NCBI RefSeq assembly: GCF_005280255.1
Contig: NZ_CP040018.1
Location: forward strand, 3,038,001 to 3,102,000
DNA length: 64,000 nucleotides
DNA from: Arthrobacter sp. 24S4-2
GTDB taxonomy: Bacteria; Actinomycetota; Actinomycetes; Actinomycetales; Micrococcaceae
Reading direction: 5' to 3'
In this document: in pieces, positions 26,660 to 35,842 of the stretch
Position numbering within the stretch: the first letter of the stretch is position 1
How the letters are laid out: each line of letters opens with the position of its first letter
Notes under the pieces: model-generated
Seen by the model: only the letters and a program-made list of their open reading frames with translations
Told to the model about the DNA's origin: nothing
Databases searched by the model: none
Translations under genes and position numbers: made by a program

Positions 26660-27628
26660 ATGACGCCAGTCCACAAAGCCCCACCGTTTGACATTGAGCT
26701 GGGCTCAACACTCGCTTCGTTGGGTGATCTGCTCAATCCCACACTGACTCCCGACATGATTGCCGGGATGCGGGGTGGCCCCCTCACCGCATCCATTGAG
26801 GAGCAGCTTGTGGGCCATGCCGTGTCTCACCAGGAGCGGACAATCCCCGGCCCTGATGGCGCCCCGGACCTCATTGTTTCCATCTTCACCAGGACCGATC
26901 ATGTCCCCGGCGGACCGGGCATCTATCACACGCATGGTGGTGGCATGGTGATCGGCGACCGCTTCCTCGGGGCGGACATGCTGATTGAGTGGGTGGAGCT
27001 CATGGACGCCGTTGCGGTGTCCGTTGAGTACCGCCTGGCCCCCGAAAATCCCGACCCCGCACCTGTGGAGGATTGCTACGCCGGCCTCCTCTGGACAGCC
27101 GGGCATGCGGAAGAGCTCGGCTTCGACCCGGAGCGCCTGATCATCGCCGGGGCGAGCGCTGGCGGTGGGCTCGCCGCCGGGGTGGCCCTCTTGGCACGGG
27201 ACAGAGGCGGCCCGACGCTGGCAGGCCAGGTTCTGATCTGCCCCATGCTCGACGACCGCAATGAAACGGTCTCCAGCTACCAGATTGATGGCTTCGGGTT
27301 GTGGGACCGTACCAGCAACGACACCGGTTGGGATGCCCTGCTGGGCGACCGGCGCAAGACGCCGGAAGTGTCCATTTATGCCGCACCGGCCAGGGCAACT
27401 GACCTGTCCGGCCTGCCGCCCGCCTTCATCGACGTGGCAACGGCAGAAGTGTTCCGCGATGAAGTGGTTGCCTACGCCTCGGGAATCTGGGCCGTAGGAG
27501 GCGTTGCCGAACTTCATGTATGGGCCGGTGGATTCCATGGCTTCGACATGATCGTGCCGCAGGCCGCGCTGTCGATCCATGCCCGCGACGTTCGAACGAA
27601 ATGGGTTCGCCGCATGCTTGGCGCCTGA
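26660..27628 (+). CDS. Alpha/beta hydrolase (HSL-type esterase)
   Basis: 322-aa alpha/beta-fold esterase/lipase of the hormone-sensitive-lipase class. Visible: oxyanion motif HTHGGGMVIGD, SVEYRLAPENPDPAPVEDCY, the nucleophile elbow AGASAGGGLAAG (Ser), a probable catalytic Asp near the FIDVATAEVFRDEV segment, and the His in WAGGFHGFDM. Start ATG at 26660 after AGGAG. No substrate inferred; it may serve detoxification or ester catabolism. A regulator of the PucR class starts 77 bp downstream on the same strand, but a link is not shown. Confidence 0.88.
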   Translation: MTPVHKAPPFDIELGSTLASLGDLLNPTLTPDMIAGMRGGPLTASIEEQLVGHAVSHQERTIPGPDGAPDLIVSIFTRTDHVPGGPGIYHTHGGGMVIGDRFLGADMLIEWVELMDAVAVSVEYRLAPENPDPAPVEDCYAGLLWTAGHAEELGFDPERLIIAGASAGGGLAAGVALLARDRGGPTLAGQVLICPMLDDRNETVSSYQIDGFGLWDRTSNDTGWDALLGDRRKTPEVSIYAAPARATDLSGLPPAFIDVATAEVFRDEVVAYASGIWAVGGVAELHVWAGGFHGFDMIVPQAALSIHARDVRTKWVRRMLGA

Positions 27629-27704
27629 CGGAGGCGGTGGTCGGTCTACCAGTTTCCGGGCGGAGTAAAATTCGGATGACGAGCTAACTCAACGAGCGGC
27701 AAAT

Positions 27705-28769
27705 ATGCAGGGATTGGTTTGGCGCCTCAAGGCGCTTGACCCTGAGGCCTCCGAAAGCCTTAAGGTGATCGCGTACTTTGACGCGCTCGTCCACGGACAC
27801 GCAAGTGCCCAGGTGCTGTTGAGTGGCGCCGCAGTGTTGAGCGGCTGCCCAGCCGGATATGTCCTGGGCGGCAACTCCTTACGCGTTGATGCCTCCGGTA
27901 TAAGAACCGGCCCCGCCGGTGCCGATGGATCCGGTTCGGACAGTTCCAAGGGACCCGGCAGTTGGCCTGGACACGATTTCGGCGACGGCGGGCGGATCTG
28001 GATTGAGCGTTCCGGCCCCGCCTTCGCCAACGACGAAATGATCCTGGAGCGGGTGGCGATCGCCCTTGGGATCTCCTTCGACCGCACCAGCCCCGTGGCC
28101 GCTTCCCGCCGGGCCATCGAGATGCTCATCGATGGCATGGCACCTCTCGACAGGCGGATGGACGCCGCAGCCATGCTTCGCCTTGACCGTGATAGGGCCT
28201 ACAGGGTTGTGGCCGTTCCAGCATCCGCCGAACTGCCCACGCCGAGCACCGTGATTTACACGGTTGTTGGCCCGGTGCGGGCAGCTGTCCCCCGGCTCCC
28301 CGCTAAACAGCTCGGCGACGCACAGCTTTCGGCGGCGGGGCCCGGATCACGCTCAGGTGTTGGCCTGGCCGTGGAACCCGGCTTGCTCCACCGCTCCTGG
28401 GCATCTGCGCTGCTCGCCCTGCGCCTGACGTCCGAGCGCCAGCCCCGGCAGCTCGCGGATGACCTGGGCGGTCTTCTTGTCTTTGCGGAGGCAGCCGATT
28501 CCTCCGCATACCAAGTCCCTGACGTCACGGCACTCAAGCGCCTCGTGACGAGGCACTCCAAAGCTCTCGAATTGCTCGAATCCCTTGCCTCGTCCAACAG
28601 CCTTCGGGCTGTTGCCGACGAGGTTGGCCTGCATCACTCCAGCGTTCAGGCTCGGGCAGCTGACTACTCGACGGAGCTCGGTTTTGACATCCGCACGGCG
28701 CCGGGACGGGTACGCCTATCGCTCGCACTGACTCTGTATAAGCTCGCCACGACCAGGTTCGCCCTATAA
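27705..28769 (+). CDS. PucR-type helix-turn-helix transcriptional regulator
   Basis: 354 aa. The C-terminus has the PucR-like HTH: ALELLESLASSNSLRAVADE and VGLHHSSVQARAADYSTELG, with IRTAPGRVRLSLALTLYKLA at the end. The N-terminal half may be a sensor domain (VIAYFDALVHGHASAQVLLS resembles a GAF-like start), though not well conserved. Ligand and target unknown; neighbouring genes (esterase, vanAB) are candidates only. Start ATG at 27705 with a weak ribosome site. Confidence 0.75.
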   Translation: MQGLVWRLKALDPEASESLKVIAYFDALVHGHASAQVLLSGAAVLSGCPAGYVLGGNSLRVDASGIRTGPAGADGSGSDSSKGPGSWPGHDFGDGGRIWIERSGPAFANDEMILERVAIALGISFDRTSPVAASRRAIEMLIDGMAPLDRRMDAAAMLRLDRDRAYRVVAVPASAELPTPSTVIYTVVGPVRAAVPRLPAKQLGDAQLSAAGPGSRSGVGLAVEPGLLHRSWASALLALRLTSERQPRQLADDLGGLLVFAEAADSSAYQVPDVTALKRLVTRHSKALELLESLASSNSLRAVADEVGLHHSSVQARAADYSTELGFDIRTAPGRVRLSLALTLYKLATTRFAL

Positions 28770-28866
28770 GGGCCGTAACCTCCCGGATGCTAGGAACGCG
28801 ACTGCGTCCGCGGCTTCCTCCGGCTCCCACGATTTGCACCAGTAACGAGCGCCACCCCCGACGCCG

Positions 28867-29877
28867 TCAGGAGACTTCCACGGTCACCGTCGCCGTGCCG
28901 GAGTGGGATGCTTCGGCCATCAGGTCCGTTCTGGAGGTGACGGCCCTGGAGACGCAGCAGGCCATTCGCTCGTTGGCGTTCTTCTGCCTGGTGCTGTAAA
29001 AGACGTCGCGGTGGTCAATGGCACCTTGCAGCTTGAGGATCCGCACCTCGCAGAGACCGCATTCACCCTTGCGGCAGTCGAACATCATGTCCGCTCCCGC
29101 ATCCTCCAAGGCTTCGAGCATGGAACGGCCCTGGCCCACCGGGACTTCCAGACCCAGGCTGGGCACCTTGACAATGAATTCCTCCGGGTCATACCAGCCG
29201 CTGTTGCCGAAGGTTTCGTAGCGCAGGTTGGAGTTTTTGAGCTCCCGCTCTTTCCAGGAGCGTCGGACAGCGTCCATCAGCCGGATGGGCCCGCACATGT
29301 ACAGTTCGGTGTCGGCGGCAGCGCTGGCCACGAGGGTTTTCACGTTGAAGGGCGTTCCGTCGTCATCCGCGTGCACCACCAGGTTGTTGCCGTGCAACTC
29401 CTGGAGCTCATCCACATACGCCATTGCTGCACGGCTGCGGCCCGCGTAGACCAAGGTGTAGTCCCGGCGGAGGCTCTTAAGGATCCGGGCCATGTTGATC
29501 ATTGCTGTGATGCCGATCCCGCCGGCCAGCAGGATGTATTGTTCGGCGCCGACCCGGAGCGGAAAGTTCTGCAGGGGCTGCGTGATCTCCAGTTGGTCAC
29601 CGGCCTTCAGGGTGTGCATGAAGAGCGAACCGCCCCGGGACAGCGGAGCTCTAAGTATGCTAATCACCAGGCGCGTGCCGTCCTCGCTGGCCTCGACGAT
29701 GGAGTACGAGCGCTTGTCCTTGTGGCCGTCAATGCGGACCATCACATCGATATGGGATCCTGGATCGGCCCTCGTCGGCTGGGAAGGCTCCAGCACAATC
29801 CTCCGGATGTTGGTGGCGATGTTCCGGGCCTCGACAACTTTTCCCAGCTGCCAGACCTCAATGTTTGTAGCTGCCAT
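28867..29877 (-). CDS. vanB: Vanillate O-demethylase reductase (PDR/VanB family)
   Basis: 336-aa flavin reductase with a C-terminal plant-type [2Fe-2S] domain that passes electrons from NAD(P)H to the Rieske oxygenase. Seen: FMN-binding HKDKRSYSIVEASEDGT, NAD-binding LLAGGIGITAMINMARI and YMCGPIRLMDAV, and the cluster ligands CRKGECGLCEVRI (C-x4-C-x2-C) with a later Cys near the end. Start ATG at 29877, preferred over the long upstream frame because family similarity begins there. It follows vanA by 32 bp on the same strand. Confidence 0.9.
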   Translation of the reverse strand: MAATNIEVWQLGKVVEARNIATNIRRIVLEPSQPTRADPGSHIDVMVRIDGHKDKRSYSIVEASEDGTRLVISILRAPLSRGGSLFMHTLKAGDQLEITQPLQNFPLRVGAEQYILLAGGIGITAMINMARILKSLRRDYTLVYAGRSRAAMAYVDELQELHGNNLVVHADDDGTPFNVKTLVASAAADTELYMCGPIRLMDAVRRSWKERELKNSNLRYETFGNSGWYDPEEFIVKVPSLGLEVPVGQGRSMLEALEDAGADMMFDCRKGECGLCEVRILKLQGAIDHRDVFYSTRQKNANERMACCVSRAVTSRTDLMAEASHSGTATVTVEVS

Positions 29878-29909
29878 GGTTAGTTCCCTGTCTCGTGGCT
29901 GCCCCTTCC

Positions 29910-31004
29910 CTAAGCGACGGGAACGAGGCGGCCTTCGGATTCCAGCTGGCGTTCGATGAGTCGGCGGACCCACATTCCGCCGGCGTCGATGTTGAGGTTG
30001 TAGAACTCGTAGTCCGGGTTGGCGTCGATGGCAGACTGTTGCGCGGTGAGCATGGCCTCGTCCTCACCGAACACGCCATGCACGCCCTCCCGCAGCTGGG
30101 TGGTGATCAGCTGGCTGTCCAAACGGTAGTTGCGCATGAAGGCCCAGAAGTAGTGGCATGACTTGCCACTTTCAGGGGTGATGGCATTCATGACGAAGCC
30201 GTTGACGCCCTGGCTGCGGTCGCCGTCGAAGGCTCCGGTGCCGGCTTTCGCCACTCCTACGTCAATGTTGATGACGGACGGGGAACGGTAGGTGATGATT
30301 TGCCAGCGATCGACCTTGCCCTGGAAGCCTGGGAATTTGTCCCGCATGTTCTTGAGCCAGAAGGGCGGGGCATCAATATTGAACATCCAGCGGGCAACGG
30401 TGACGGTTCCAGCATCGTGCGTGACCACGAAGTCTGATTCGCTGAGCTCTTCCTGGCCTATGGAGGAGGAGTGGATAAATTCTTCGTGGGTGAGATCCAT
30501 GAGGTTGTCCAGCACGAGCTGGAAGTTGCAGGGGGCGTAGATGGTCTCGCCGTCGCCTGCCCATTCCGGGGAGTCCAGCTGGTGCATGTCTGGCACCAGC
30601 TCGGGGTCGGCTTTGGTGGGATCACCGAGCCAGACCCATACGTACCGGTGCCGCTCCACGACGGGGAAGGACGGCACCGTGGCACTGGGGTTTATGGTCT
30701 CCTGGGCCGGCATGGACACGCAGCGCCCCGCGGAGTCGTAAACGATGCCGTGGTACGGGCACTGGATCTGGTCCTTGCCGAGCGTTTTGCCCATGGATAG
30801 CGGTGCGAGCCGGTGCCAGCAGGCGTCAGCCAGGGCCACAGCCCTGCCGTCCTCTGTCCGGTACAGAGCCAGCGGGCGGCCCGCGACTTTCCGGGACATG
30901 GGTTTGCGGTTCAATTCCTTGTCCCAGGCTGCGACGTACCAGACGTTCAGCGGGTAGCCAAGGACCTTGTTGGTGGTGGAACTCTGGGTCCGGACAGCAG
31001 TCAC
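29910..31004 (-). CDS. vanA: Vanillate O-demethylase oxygenase (Rieske, VanA family)
   Basis: 364-aa Rieske oxygenase that removes methyl groups from vanillate (or a similar methoxybenzoate) to give protocatechuate. Rieske ligands: Cys62 and His64 in ACWHRLAPLSMG, then Cys82 and His85 in CPYHGIVYD. The mononuclear iron site is LDNLMDLTHEEFIHSS with Asp170, His173 and His178. Divergent from the PadR gene with 176 bp between starts, containing two palindromes. With vanB it forms the complete demethylase. Related enzymes act on other methoxylated aromatics, so the exact substrate is inferred. Confidence 0.9.
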   Translation of the reverse strand: MTAVRTQSSTTNKVLGYPLNVWYVAAWDKELNRKPMSRKVAGRPLALYRTEDGRAVALADACWHRLAPLSMGKTLGKDQIQCPYHGIVYDSAGRCVSMPAQETINPSATVPSFPVVERHRYVWVWLGDPTKADPELVPDMHQLDSPEWAGDGETIYAPCNFQLVLDNLMDLTHEEFIHSSSIGQEELSESDFVVTHDAGTVTVARWMFNIDAPPFWLKNMRDKFPGFQGKVDRWQIITYRSPSVINIDVGVAKAGTGAFDGDRSQGVNGFVMNAITPESGKSCHYFWAFMRNYRLDSQLITTQLREGVHGVFGEDEAMLTAQQSAIDANPDYEFYNLNIDAGGMWVRRLIERQLESEGRLVPVA

Positions 31005-31096
31005 GGTTAATCCTTCCAGTTACCCGCCAGCGTCGACAATGATGCAAGCGATTCGTCGTGGTGTGGGTACTCGCACTGCGTGAGATGTCCGAAATA

Positions 31097-31143
31097 CCTA
31101 TCGACATAGGTAGTGCGCTGAATCACAGAATATCTATGGATAT
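31097..31143. promoter_or_regulatory. Two AT-rich palindromes in the vanA/PadR divergent promoter
   Basis: CCTAT-CGAC-ATAGG at 31097-31110 and ATATC-TATG-GATAT at 31130-31143. Centres are 33 bp apart, about three helix turns. PadR proteins bind such AT-rich inverted repeats, so binding by the adjacent PadR is likely but inferred. Confidence 0.6.
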
Positions 31144-31180
31144 AGTTATTAGCAAGGGCCGAAGGAAAGAGGTTCATTCG

Positions 31181-31813
31181 ATGAGTCTTCGCTACGCACT
31201 GCTGGCATTACTCTCCGTGGAGCCGATGACGGGCTATGACCTGTCCAAGCGCTTTGAATCGTCTGTGGCGTATGTGTGGCATGCGCCGGACTCGCAGATC
31301 TACCCGGAGCTGAGGCGGATGGAGAAGGACGGGCTCCTGGCCGGGGAGGAAATCCCGTGGGGCCCCAACAGCAAAAAGACGCAGTACCGGATAACAGCGG
31401 AAGGTATCGCGGCGTTCCGTGAGTGGATGAACACGCCGTTGGAGTACTCCCGCGAGCGGGATCCGGTGCACCTGAAAGCCGCCTATCTGGAATGGGCCGA
31501 CCACGACTCGGCAATGGCGCATATGCAGGCCCACATTGACTACCACACGCTTCGACGCGAGCAGTGGGCCGGGATGATCGAAGAGCTGCGGACCGGGACC
31601 AACGTGATGCTGGCAAAACGTCTGGCGGCAACCCCGGAGCCGGACCGGCGACGCACAACCGAGTTTAAGATCTTCACGTATGAGGGCCTGGTTGCCCGTG
31701 CGGAGACGGAAATAGAATGGGGCCGCCGCGGCCTGGAGCTCATCGATTTGCTCGACGGCGCTTCCGGAGTGGGGAGCGGTCCCCTTGCCCCTGGTTCCGG
31801 CCCCGTGCTGTAG
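31181..31813 (+). CDS. PadR-family repressor, likely VanR-type
   Basis: 210-aa PadR regulator. N-terminal winged helix: LRYALLALLSVEPMTGYDLS and AYVWHAPDSQIYPELRRME, then KTQYRITAEGIAAFREWMN. The C-terminal part is the helical Vir_act_alpha_C-like dimer region. Start ATG at 31181 after AAAGAGG; the upstream frame is noncoding. Divergent from vanAB. In Corynebacterium the vanillate operon is repressed by a PadR-type VanR and relieved by vanillate; that is the best model here. Confidence 0.9.
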   Translation: MSLRYALLALLSVEPMTGYDLSKRFESSVAYVWHAPDSQIYPELRRMEKDGLLAGEEIPWGPNSKKTQYRITAEGIAAFREWMNTPLEYSRERDPVHLKAAYLEWADHDSAMAHMQAHIDYHTLRREQWAGMIEELRTGTNVMLAKRLAATPEPDRRRTTEFKIFTYEGLVARAETEIEWGRRGLELIDLLDGASGVGSGPLAPGSGPVL

Positions 31814-31820
31814 TTGACGA

Positions 31821-32846
31821 ATGCGCGACACAGCGGTTCCCGCAGCTGACAATCGAGCCCAGGCGGCCCCGATTCGCCTTGCCGTGAGCAGCAACGCCCC
31901 CGATGAGGCTTCGGAATTAGGCGGCCGCGTCTGGTACCCCCACCGGTTGGACATCGGCCGTTCAGCTGCCGGTTTTCAGTGGCGAGTCAATGCCATCAAG
32001 GTGCAGGGGGTGACCGTTGGCCTGCTGGAGTACGGCACGCCGGTCAGGATCACCACCGGCGACCTGGAGACCGCTTACCAGGTCAACTTTCCCCGGTTCG
32101 GCAGGCTGAGGTTTTCCCAAGGAAACAGCGTGGTGCTGGGCACCCCCTCTGCCGCAGCCATCCACGGACCCGTCCGCGCGACTGGAATCCAGGGCTGGTC
32201 CGAGCCGGCGCAGCTGCTCGGGCTGAAGATTCCCACGTCCGTGATGCATCAGGAACTCGAAGCGCTACTCGGACGCTCCGCCCGTCAGGAAGTTGCCTTT
32301 GAGGGTTCTTTTGACCTGACGTCCCACAGGGGAAAGGAATGGCGTTCGGCCGTGGAGCTGCTGGTAGCCGGCCTGCGGAATCCGGACTCGCTGCTGACCG
32401 CGCCTTTAATGGCGCACGCCGCGGTCCAGTACGCCGTACGGGGGCTGCTGCTGTCCGCGCCCAACAACTACAGCGAAGAGCTGGCAGGGGACGCTGAGGC
32501 TGTTGGATCTGCCGCCGTCCGGCGCGCCATAGAATTCATGGAGTCCAACGCCCACCTGCCCATCACGCTGGAGGCGTTGGCCGCCGGTGCCTTTGTCAGC
32601 CCGCGGGCTCTCCAGCTGGGCTTCCGGAAACACCTGGACACAACACCGATGGATCATTTACGCACCATCCGTCTCCGTCGGGTGCATAGCGAACTTCTTT
32701 CGGCCCCCGCCTCCACTCGGGTCAGCGACGTCGCGGCACGCTGGGGGTTTCCGCACGCCGGGCGGTTCGCTATCCACTTTGCGAAGACTTTCGGCGAAGC
32801 ACCCTCGCAAACGTTGAAGAAATCAACGGAAATATCGGGGCTGTAG
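31821..32846 (+). CDS. AraC-family transcriptional regulator
   Basis: 341 aa with an N-terminal AraC-binding-type cupin-like domain (about residues 30-180) and a C-terminal double helix-turn-helix: RRAIEFMESNAHLPITLEAL and AAGAFVSPRALQLGFRKHL, then RVSDVAARWGFPHAGRFAIH. Starts 7 bp after padR on the same strand, so co-transcribed. Likely activates the aldehyde and alcohol dehydrogenase genes downstream, in response to an aromatic inducer; this is inference from position. Confidence 0.88.
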   Translation: MRDTAVPAADNRAQAAPIRLAVSSNAPDEASELGGRVWYPHRLDIGRSAAGFQWRVNAIKVQGVTVGLLEYGTPVRITTGDLETAYQVNFPRFGRLRFSQGNSVVLGTPSAAAIHGPVRATGIQGWSEPAQLLGLKIPTSVMHQELEALLGRSARQEVAFEGSFDLTSHRGKEWRSAVELLVAGLRNPDSLLTAPLMAHAAVQYAVRGLLLSAPNNYSEELAGDAEAVGSAAVRRAIEFMESNAHLPITLEALAAGAFVSPRALQLGFRKHLDTTPMDHLRTIRLRRVHSELLSAPASTRVSDVAARWGFPHAGRFAIHFAKTFGEAPSQTLKKSTEISGL

Positions 32847-32981
32847 CGCTCACTGTCCAAATCGCGCAAAGGCCCATTGCCTCCTCCCTGTTTGACGCGA
32901 ATGATGATCCACATCACTTAAGACCCTGCGCGGAGTGAGCGCCCGGGCTGAGATTCACGCGAACAAGGGAGTTCAACCGAA

Positions 32982-34469
32982 ATGACAATCCAGGAGTCCC
33001 GGACCCCGTCGGCCACGCTTCCGGGCGCCGTTACCAGGGGCCAGTTGTTCATCGACGGCGAATGGCGGCCTTCGTCCGACGGCGGGACAGCGGACATCAT
33101 CAACCCAGCTACCGGTGCAGTCGTCGCAACCGTCGCCGCCGGAACAACGGCGGACATCAATGCCGCAGTCAATGCGGCCAAAGCCGCGTTCGCCCCCGGA
33201 CGATGGTCCGGCCTCAGCGGACGGGAACGCTCACGCGTTTTGAACAAGGCAGCGCTTCTCATCCGTGAACGCGCCGAGGAACTGGCGCTCACCGAGAGCA
33301 CCGACGTCGGAAAGCCCATCACCTTTGCCCGCGTGGTGGACGTGGCGACGGCGGCCGACCAGTACGAGTACGTCGCCGCCATGGCACAGCAGCTGGACGG
33401 TTCCGTCCGGGAAACACCCCTGCAGGCGCATGCGTTCACGAAGAGGGAACCACTGGGCGTGGTCGCGGCGATCACCCCGTTCAACTTCCCGCTGATCCTT
33501 TCCAGCACCAAGATCGCTGCCGCGCTGGCGGCGGGCAACTCGGTGGTACATAAGCCGGCGGGCGACACCCCGCTCAGTGCGCTGCTCATGGCTGAAATCC
33601 TCACTGATGCCGGTGTTCCGGCGGGAGTGTTCAACGTCGTGACAGGGTCGGGAGGAACACTTGGCGACCACCTGGTGGCGCACGCGGGTGTCAGCAAGGT
33701 GGCCTTCACCGGCTCCACCGAAGTCGGGCGACACGTCGCGGCCCTGGCGGGCCAGAACCTCCGTCCGGTCACCGCTGAACTCGGCGGAAACGCGGCGAAC
33801 ATCCTTTTCGCCGACGCCGACCTGGACAAGGCCGTCGGCACCGTGATTGGCGCGTTCGTCTTCAATTCCGGGCAGTTCTGCATGGGAGGACCGCGCCTGC
33901 TTGTGGAACGGCGAATCTACGAAACGGTCCTGGGGGTCTTGAAAGAGGCCGTCGCCGGTGTGCCGGTGGGGGACCCCCGGGACCCGGAAACCGTCATGGG
34001 TCCGCTGGCTAGCCGCAAGCAGCTGGAAAAGGTGGCGAGCTATGTTGACGGGGCCCGGGCAGCCGGCGGCCAGGTCATCGTGGGTGGAGAGCCGCTGGAT
34101 CTCGACGGCGGGTACTTTTACAGGCCCACAGTCATCGCGGGGCTCGACAACGACGCCGCAGCGGTCCGCGAGGAAGTCTTCGGCCCGGTCCTGACGGTCC
34201 AGCCCTTCGACACGGAGGAGGAAGCGATCGAGCTGGCCAACGCCACCGAATACGGGCTCGCCGCCGGGGTCCAGACTTCAAGCATCGCCCGGGCGCACCG
34301 AGTTTCCTCGAAACTTGATGCTGGCATTGTCTGGGTCAATTCCTGGGCGCTGCTTGACCCGGCTGTGCCCTTCGGCGGGGTCAAGAATTCCGGCTGGGGC
34401 CGCGAGTATGGTCCTGAGGCATTGGAGTCCTACACCCATACCAAGTCCGTCATCATTGGCACTGACTAG
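32982..34469 (+). CDS. Aldehyde dehydrogenase (benzaldehyde/vanillin type)
   Basis: 495-aa NAD(P)-dependent dehydrogenase. Catalytic Glu near 266 in VTAELGGNAANIL and nucleophile Cys near 300 in FNSGQFCMGG; NAD-binding ITPFNFPLILSSTK and FTGSTEVGR. In this setting, downstream of an AraC regulator and beside an aryl alcohol dehydrogenase and vanAB, oxidation of benzaldehyde or vanillin to the acid is the likely reaction, but aldehyde specificity cannot be seen in sequence. Ten bases separate it from the next gene. Confidence 0.92.
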   Translation: MTIQESRTPSATLPGAVTRGQLFIDGEWRPSSDGGTADIINPATGAVVATVAAGTTADINAAVNAAKAAFAPGRWSGLSGRERSRVLNKAALLIRERAEELALTESTDVGKPITFARVVDVATAADQYEYVAAMAQQLDGSVRETPLQAHAFTKREPLGVVAAITPFNFPLILSSTKIAAALAAGNSVVHKPAGDTPLSALLMAEILTDAGVPAGVFNVVTGSGGTLGDHLVAHAGVSKVAFTGSTEVGRHVAALAGQNLRPVTAELGGNAANILFADADLDKAVGTVIGAFVFNSGQFCMGGPRLLVERRIYETVLGVLKEAVAGVPVGDPRDPETVMGPLASRKQLEKVASYVDGARAAGGQVIVGGEPLDLDGGYFYRPTVIAGLDNDAAAVREEVFGPVLTVQPFDTEEEAIELANATEYGLAAGVQTSSIARAHRVSSKLDAGIVWVNSWALLDPAVPFGGVKNSGWGREYGPEALESYTHTKSVIIGTD

Positions 34470-34478
34470 GAGCCGACC

Positions 34479-35585
34479 ATGCCCTTTACAACCGAAGCCG
34501 CGGTCGTTGAATCCGCCGGCGCGGAGTTCGTCATCCAGTCCGTGGAGCTCGATAATCTGCGGCCCCATGAAGTTCTCATCGACATCAAAGCGGCGGGCCT
34601 CTGCCACACTGACCTGTCCGTTGCCGGGGGAGGCCTGCCGTTTCCCCTGCCGGGTGTGCTTGGGCATGAGGGGGCCGGCATTGTCGCGGAGGTTGGTTCT
34701 GCTGTCGCCCGCGTTCATGCGGGCGACAGGGTTGTGCTGTCCTTTACCTCCTGTGGAAGCTGCGGCAACTGCCGGGACGGCCATCCGGCCTACTGCGACA
34801 CGTGGCTTCCGGAGAACCTGATCGGCGGAGCCAGAAACGACGGAACCTCCCCGATCTCAAGGGGTGGAGAATCCATCGGTGGTCATTTCTTCGGTCAGTC
34901 ATCATTCGCGGGAAGGGCGGTGGTGGATGAGCGCAGCATCGTTAAAGTGGAGACCACTCGTCCGCTTGAGCACCTCTCACCACTGGCCTGCGGCGTGCAG
35001 ACCGGTGCGGGTGCCGTCTGGAACGCCGTCCGGCCCAAACCCGGTTCCAGCCTTGTGGTGTTCGGCGTCGGAGCCGTCGGCCTCTCGGCCATCATGGCCG
35101 CGGTGCTCACCCCGGCCGTCACCATCATCGCCGTGGACCGGGTTCCGTCGCGTCTGGAACTGGCCCGCGAGCTTGGAGCAACCCACACGATTGACGCGTC
35201 GCTGATCCAGGATGTCCCGGCCGAGATCCGGAAGATCACTGAAGGGGGAGCGGACGCCGCCATCGAGGCGACCGGAAATACCAAGGTCCTGGAGCAAGCA
35301 GTCTTCTCAACGGCGGCACGAGGCCAGATCGTGGCGGTCGGCGCCCCGGCGTTCGGTGCCACGGCCGCTGTGGACGTCAACTTCATCATGGCCGGCCGCC
35401 GCGTTCAGGGCATCACCCTGGGCGACAGCGAAATTGAAACGCTCATCCCGGCCATCGTGGCCCTGATGGAAGCCGGACGCTTCCCCGTGGACAAACTGAT
35501 CACTACCTACAAGCTCGAAGACATCAATCGGGCAGCCGAAGATATGAGGACCGGCTCAGCGATCAAACCCGTCATGGTTCTCTGA
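34479..35585 (+). CDS. Zinc-dependent alcohol dehydrogenase (aryl/benzyl alcohol type)
   Basis: 368-aa MDR-family dehydrogenase. Catalytic zinc ligands Cys42 in AAGLCHTDLS and His63-Glu64 in VLGHEGAG, a third in SPLACGVQTG; structural zinc Cys92, 95, 98, 106 in TSCGSCGNCRDGHPAYC. NAD motif VVFGVGAVGLSAIMAA. Similar to aryl/benzyl alcohol dehydrogenases. With the aldehyde dehydrogenase 9 bp upstream it forms an alcohol-aldehyde-acid route leading to vanillate or benzoate. The gene ends the operon before a terminator. Confidence 0.9.
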   Translation: MPFTTEAAVVESAGAEFVIQSVELDNLRPHEVLIDIKAAGLCHTDLSVAGGGLPFPLPGVLGHEGAGIVAEVGSAVARVHAGDRVVLSFTSCGSCGNCRDGHPAYCDTWLPENLIGGARNDGTSPISRGGESIGGHFFGQSSFAGRAVVDERSIVKVETTRPLEHLSPLACGVQTGAGAVWNAVRPKPGSSLVVFGVGAVGLSAIMAAVLTPAVTIIAVDRVPSRLELARELGATHTIDASLIQDVPAEIRKITEGGADAAIEATGNTKVLEQAVFSTAARGQIVAVGAPAFGATAAVDVNFIMAGRRVQGITLGDSEIETLIPAIVALMEAGRFPVDKLITTYKLEDINRAAEDMRTGSAIKPVMVL

Positions 35586-35644
35586 CGGCAGTTGCAGTTC
35601 AGCATGGCCGCTGGCCAGTATGCGGCGACCAGGTCAAGGCGACT

Positions 35645-35674
35645 GCCCGACGGCGGAAAGTGCCGCCGTCGGGC
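35645..35674 (+). terminator. Terminator after the alcohol dehydrogenase gene
   Basis: Perfect 12-bp arms (35645-35656 and 35663-35674), 6-nt loop. A 12-bp tandem duplicate GTCGGGCCCTTA (35668-35679 and 35680-35691) overlaps the right arm. No T-run, so it is weaker than the DUF805 one. Confidence 0.7.
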
Positions 35675-35799
35675 CCTTAGTCGGGCCCTTAAGGGAGCGC
35701 GACTTGGTGGGGAGCGGGGGAGTTACGTCTGCCGCAGGTCGGTCAGGCCGCGGTTCCGGGTTTCGGGCGAAACCCTGGCATTCGCGTTGGCGAGGACAG
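35675..35799. other. Gene-free stretch between the terminators
   Basis: No supported coding sequence, RNA gene or clear promoter. It includes the second copy of the 12-bp duplicate GTCGGGCCCTTA (35680-35691). Stop codons and lack of similarity argue against the short frames here. The whole gap from the alcohol dehydrogenase stop to the M20 gene is about 505 bp and also contains the tRNA and its terminator. Confidence 0.6.
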
Positions 35800-35835
35800 A
35801 AAAAAGCCCCTGGAATCCGTGGATTCCAGGGGCTT
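35800..35835 (-). terminator. Intrinsic terminator of tRNA-Leu
   Basis: Perfect 15-bp arms (35804-35818 and 35821-35835) with a 2-nt centre. On the minus strand the stem is followed by TTTTTT (35800-35805 overlaps the end of the stem). It lies 8 bp after the tRNA 3' end. Confidence 0.92.
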
Positions 35836-35842
35836 TCCCTTG

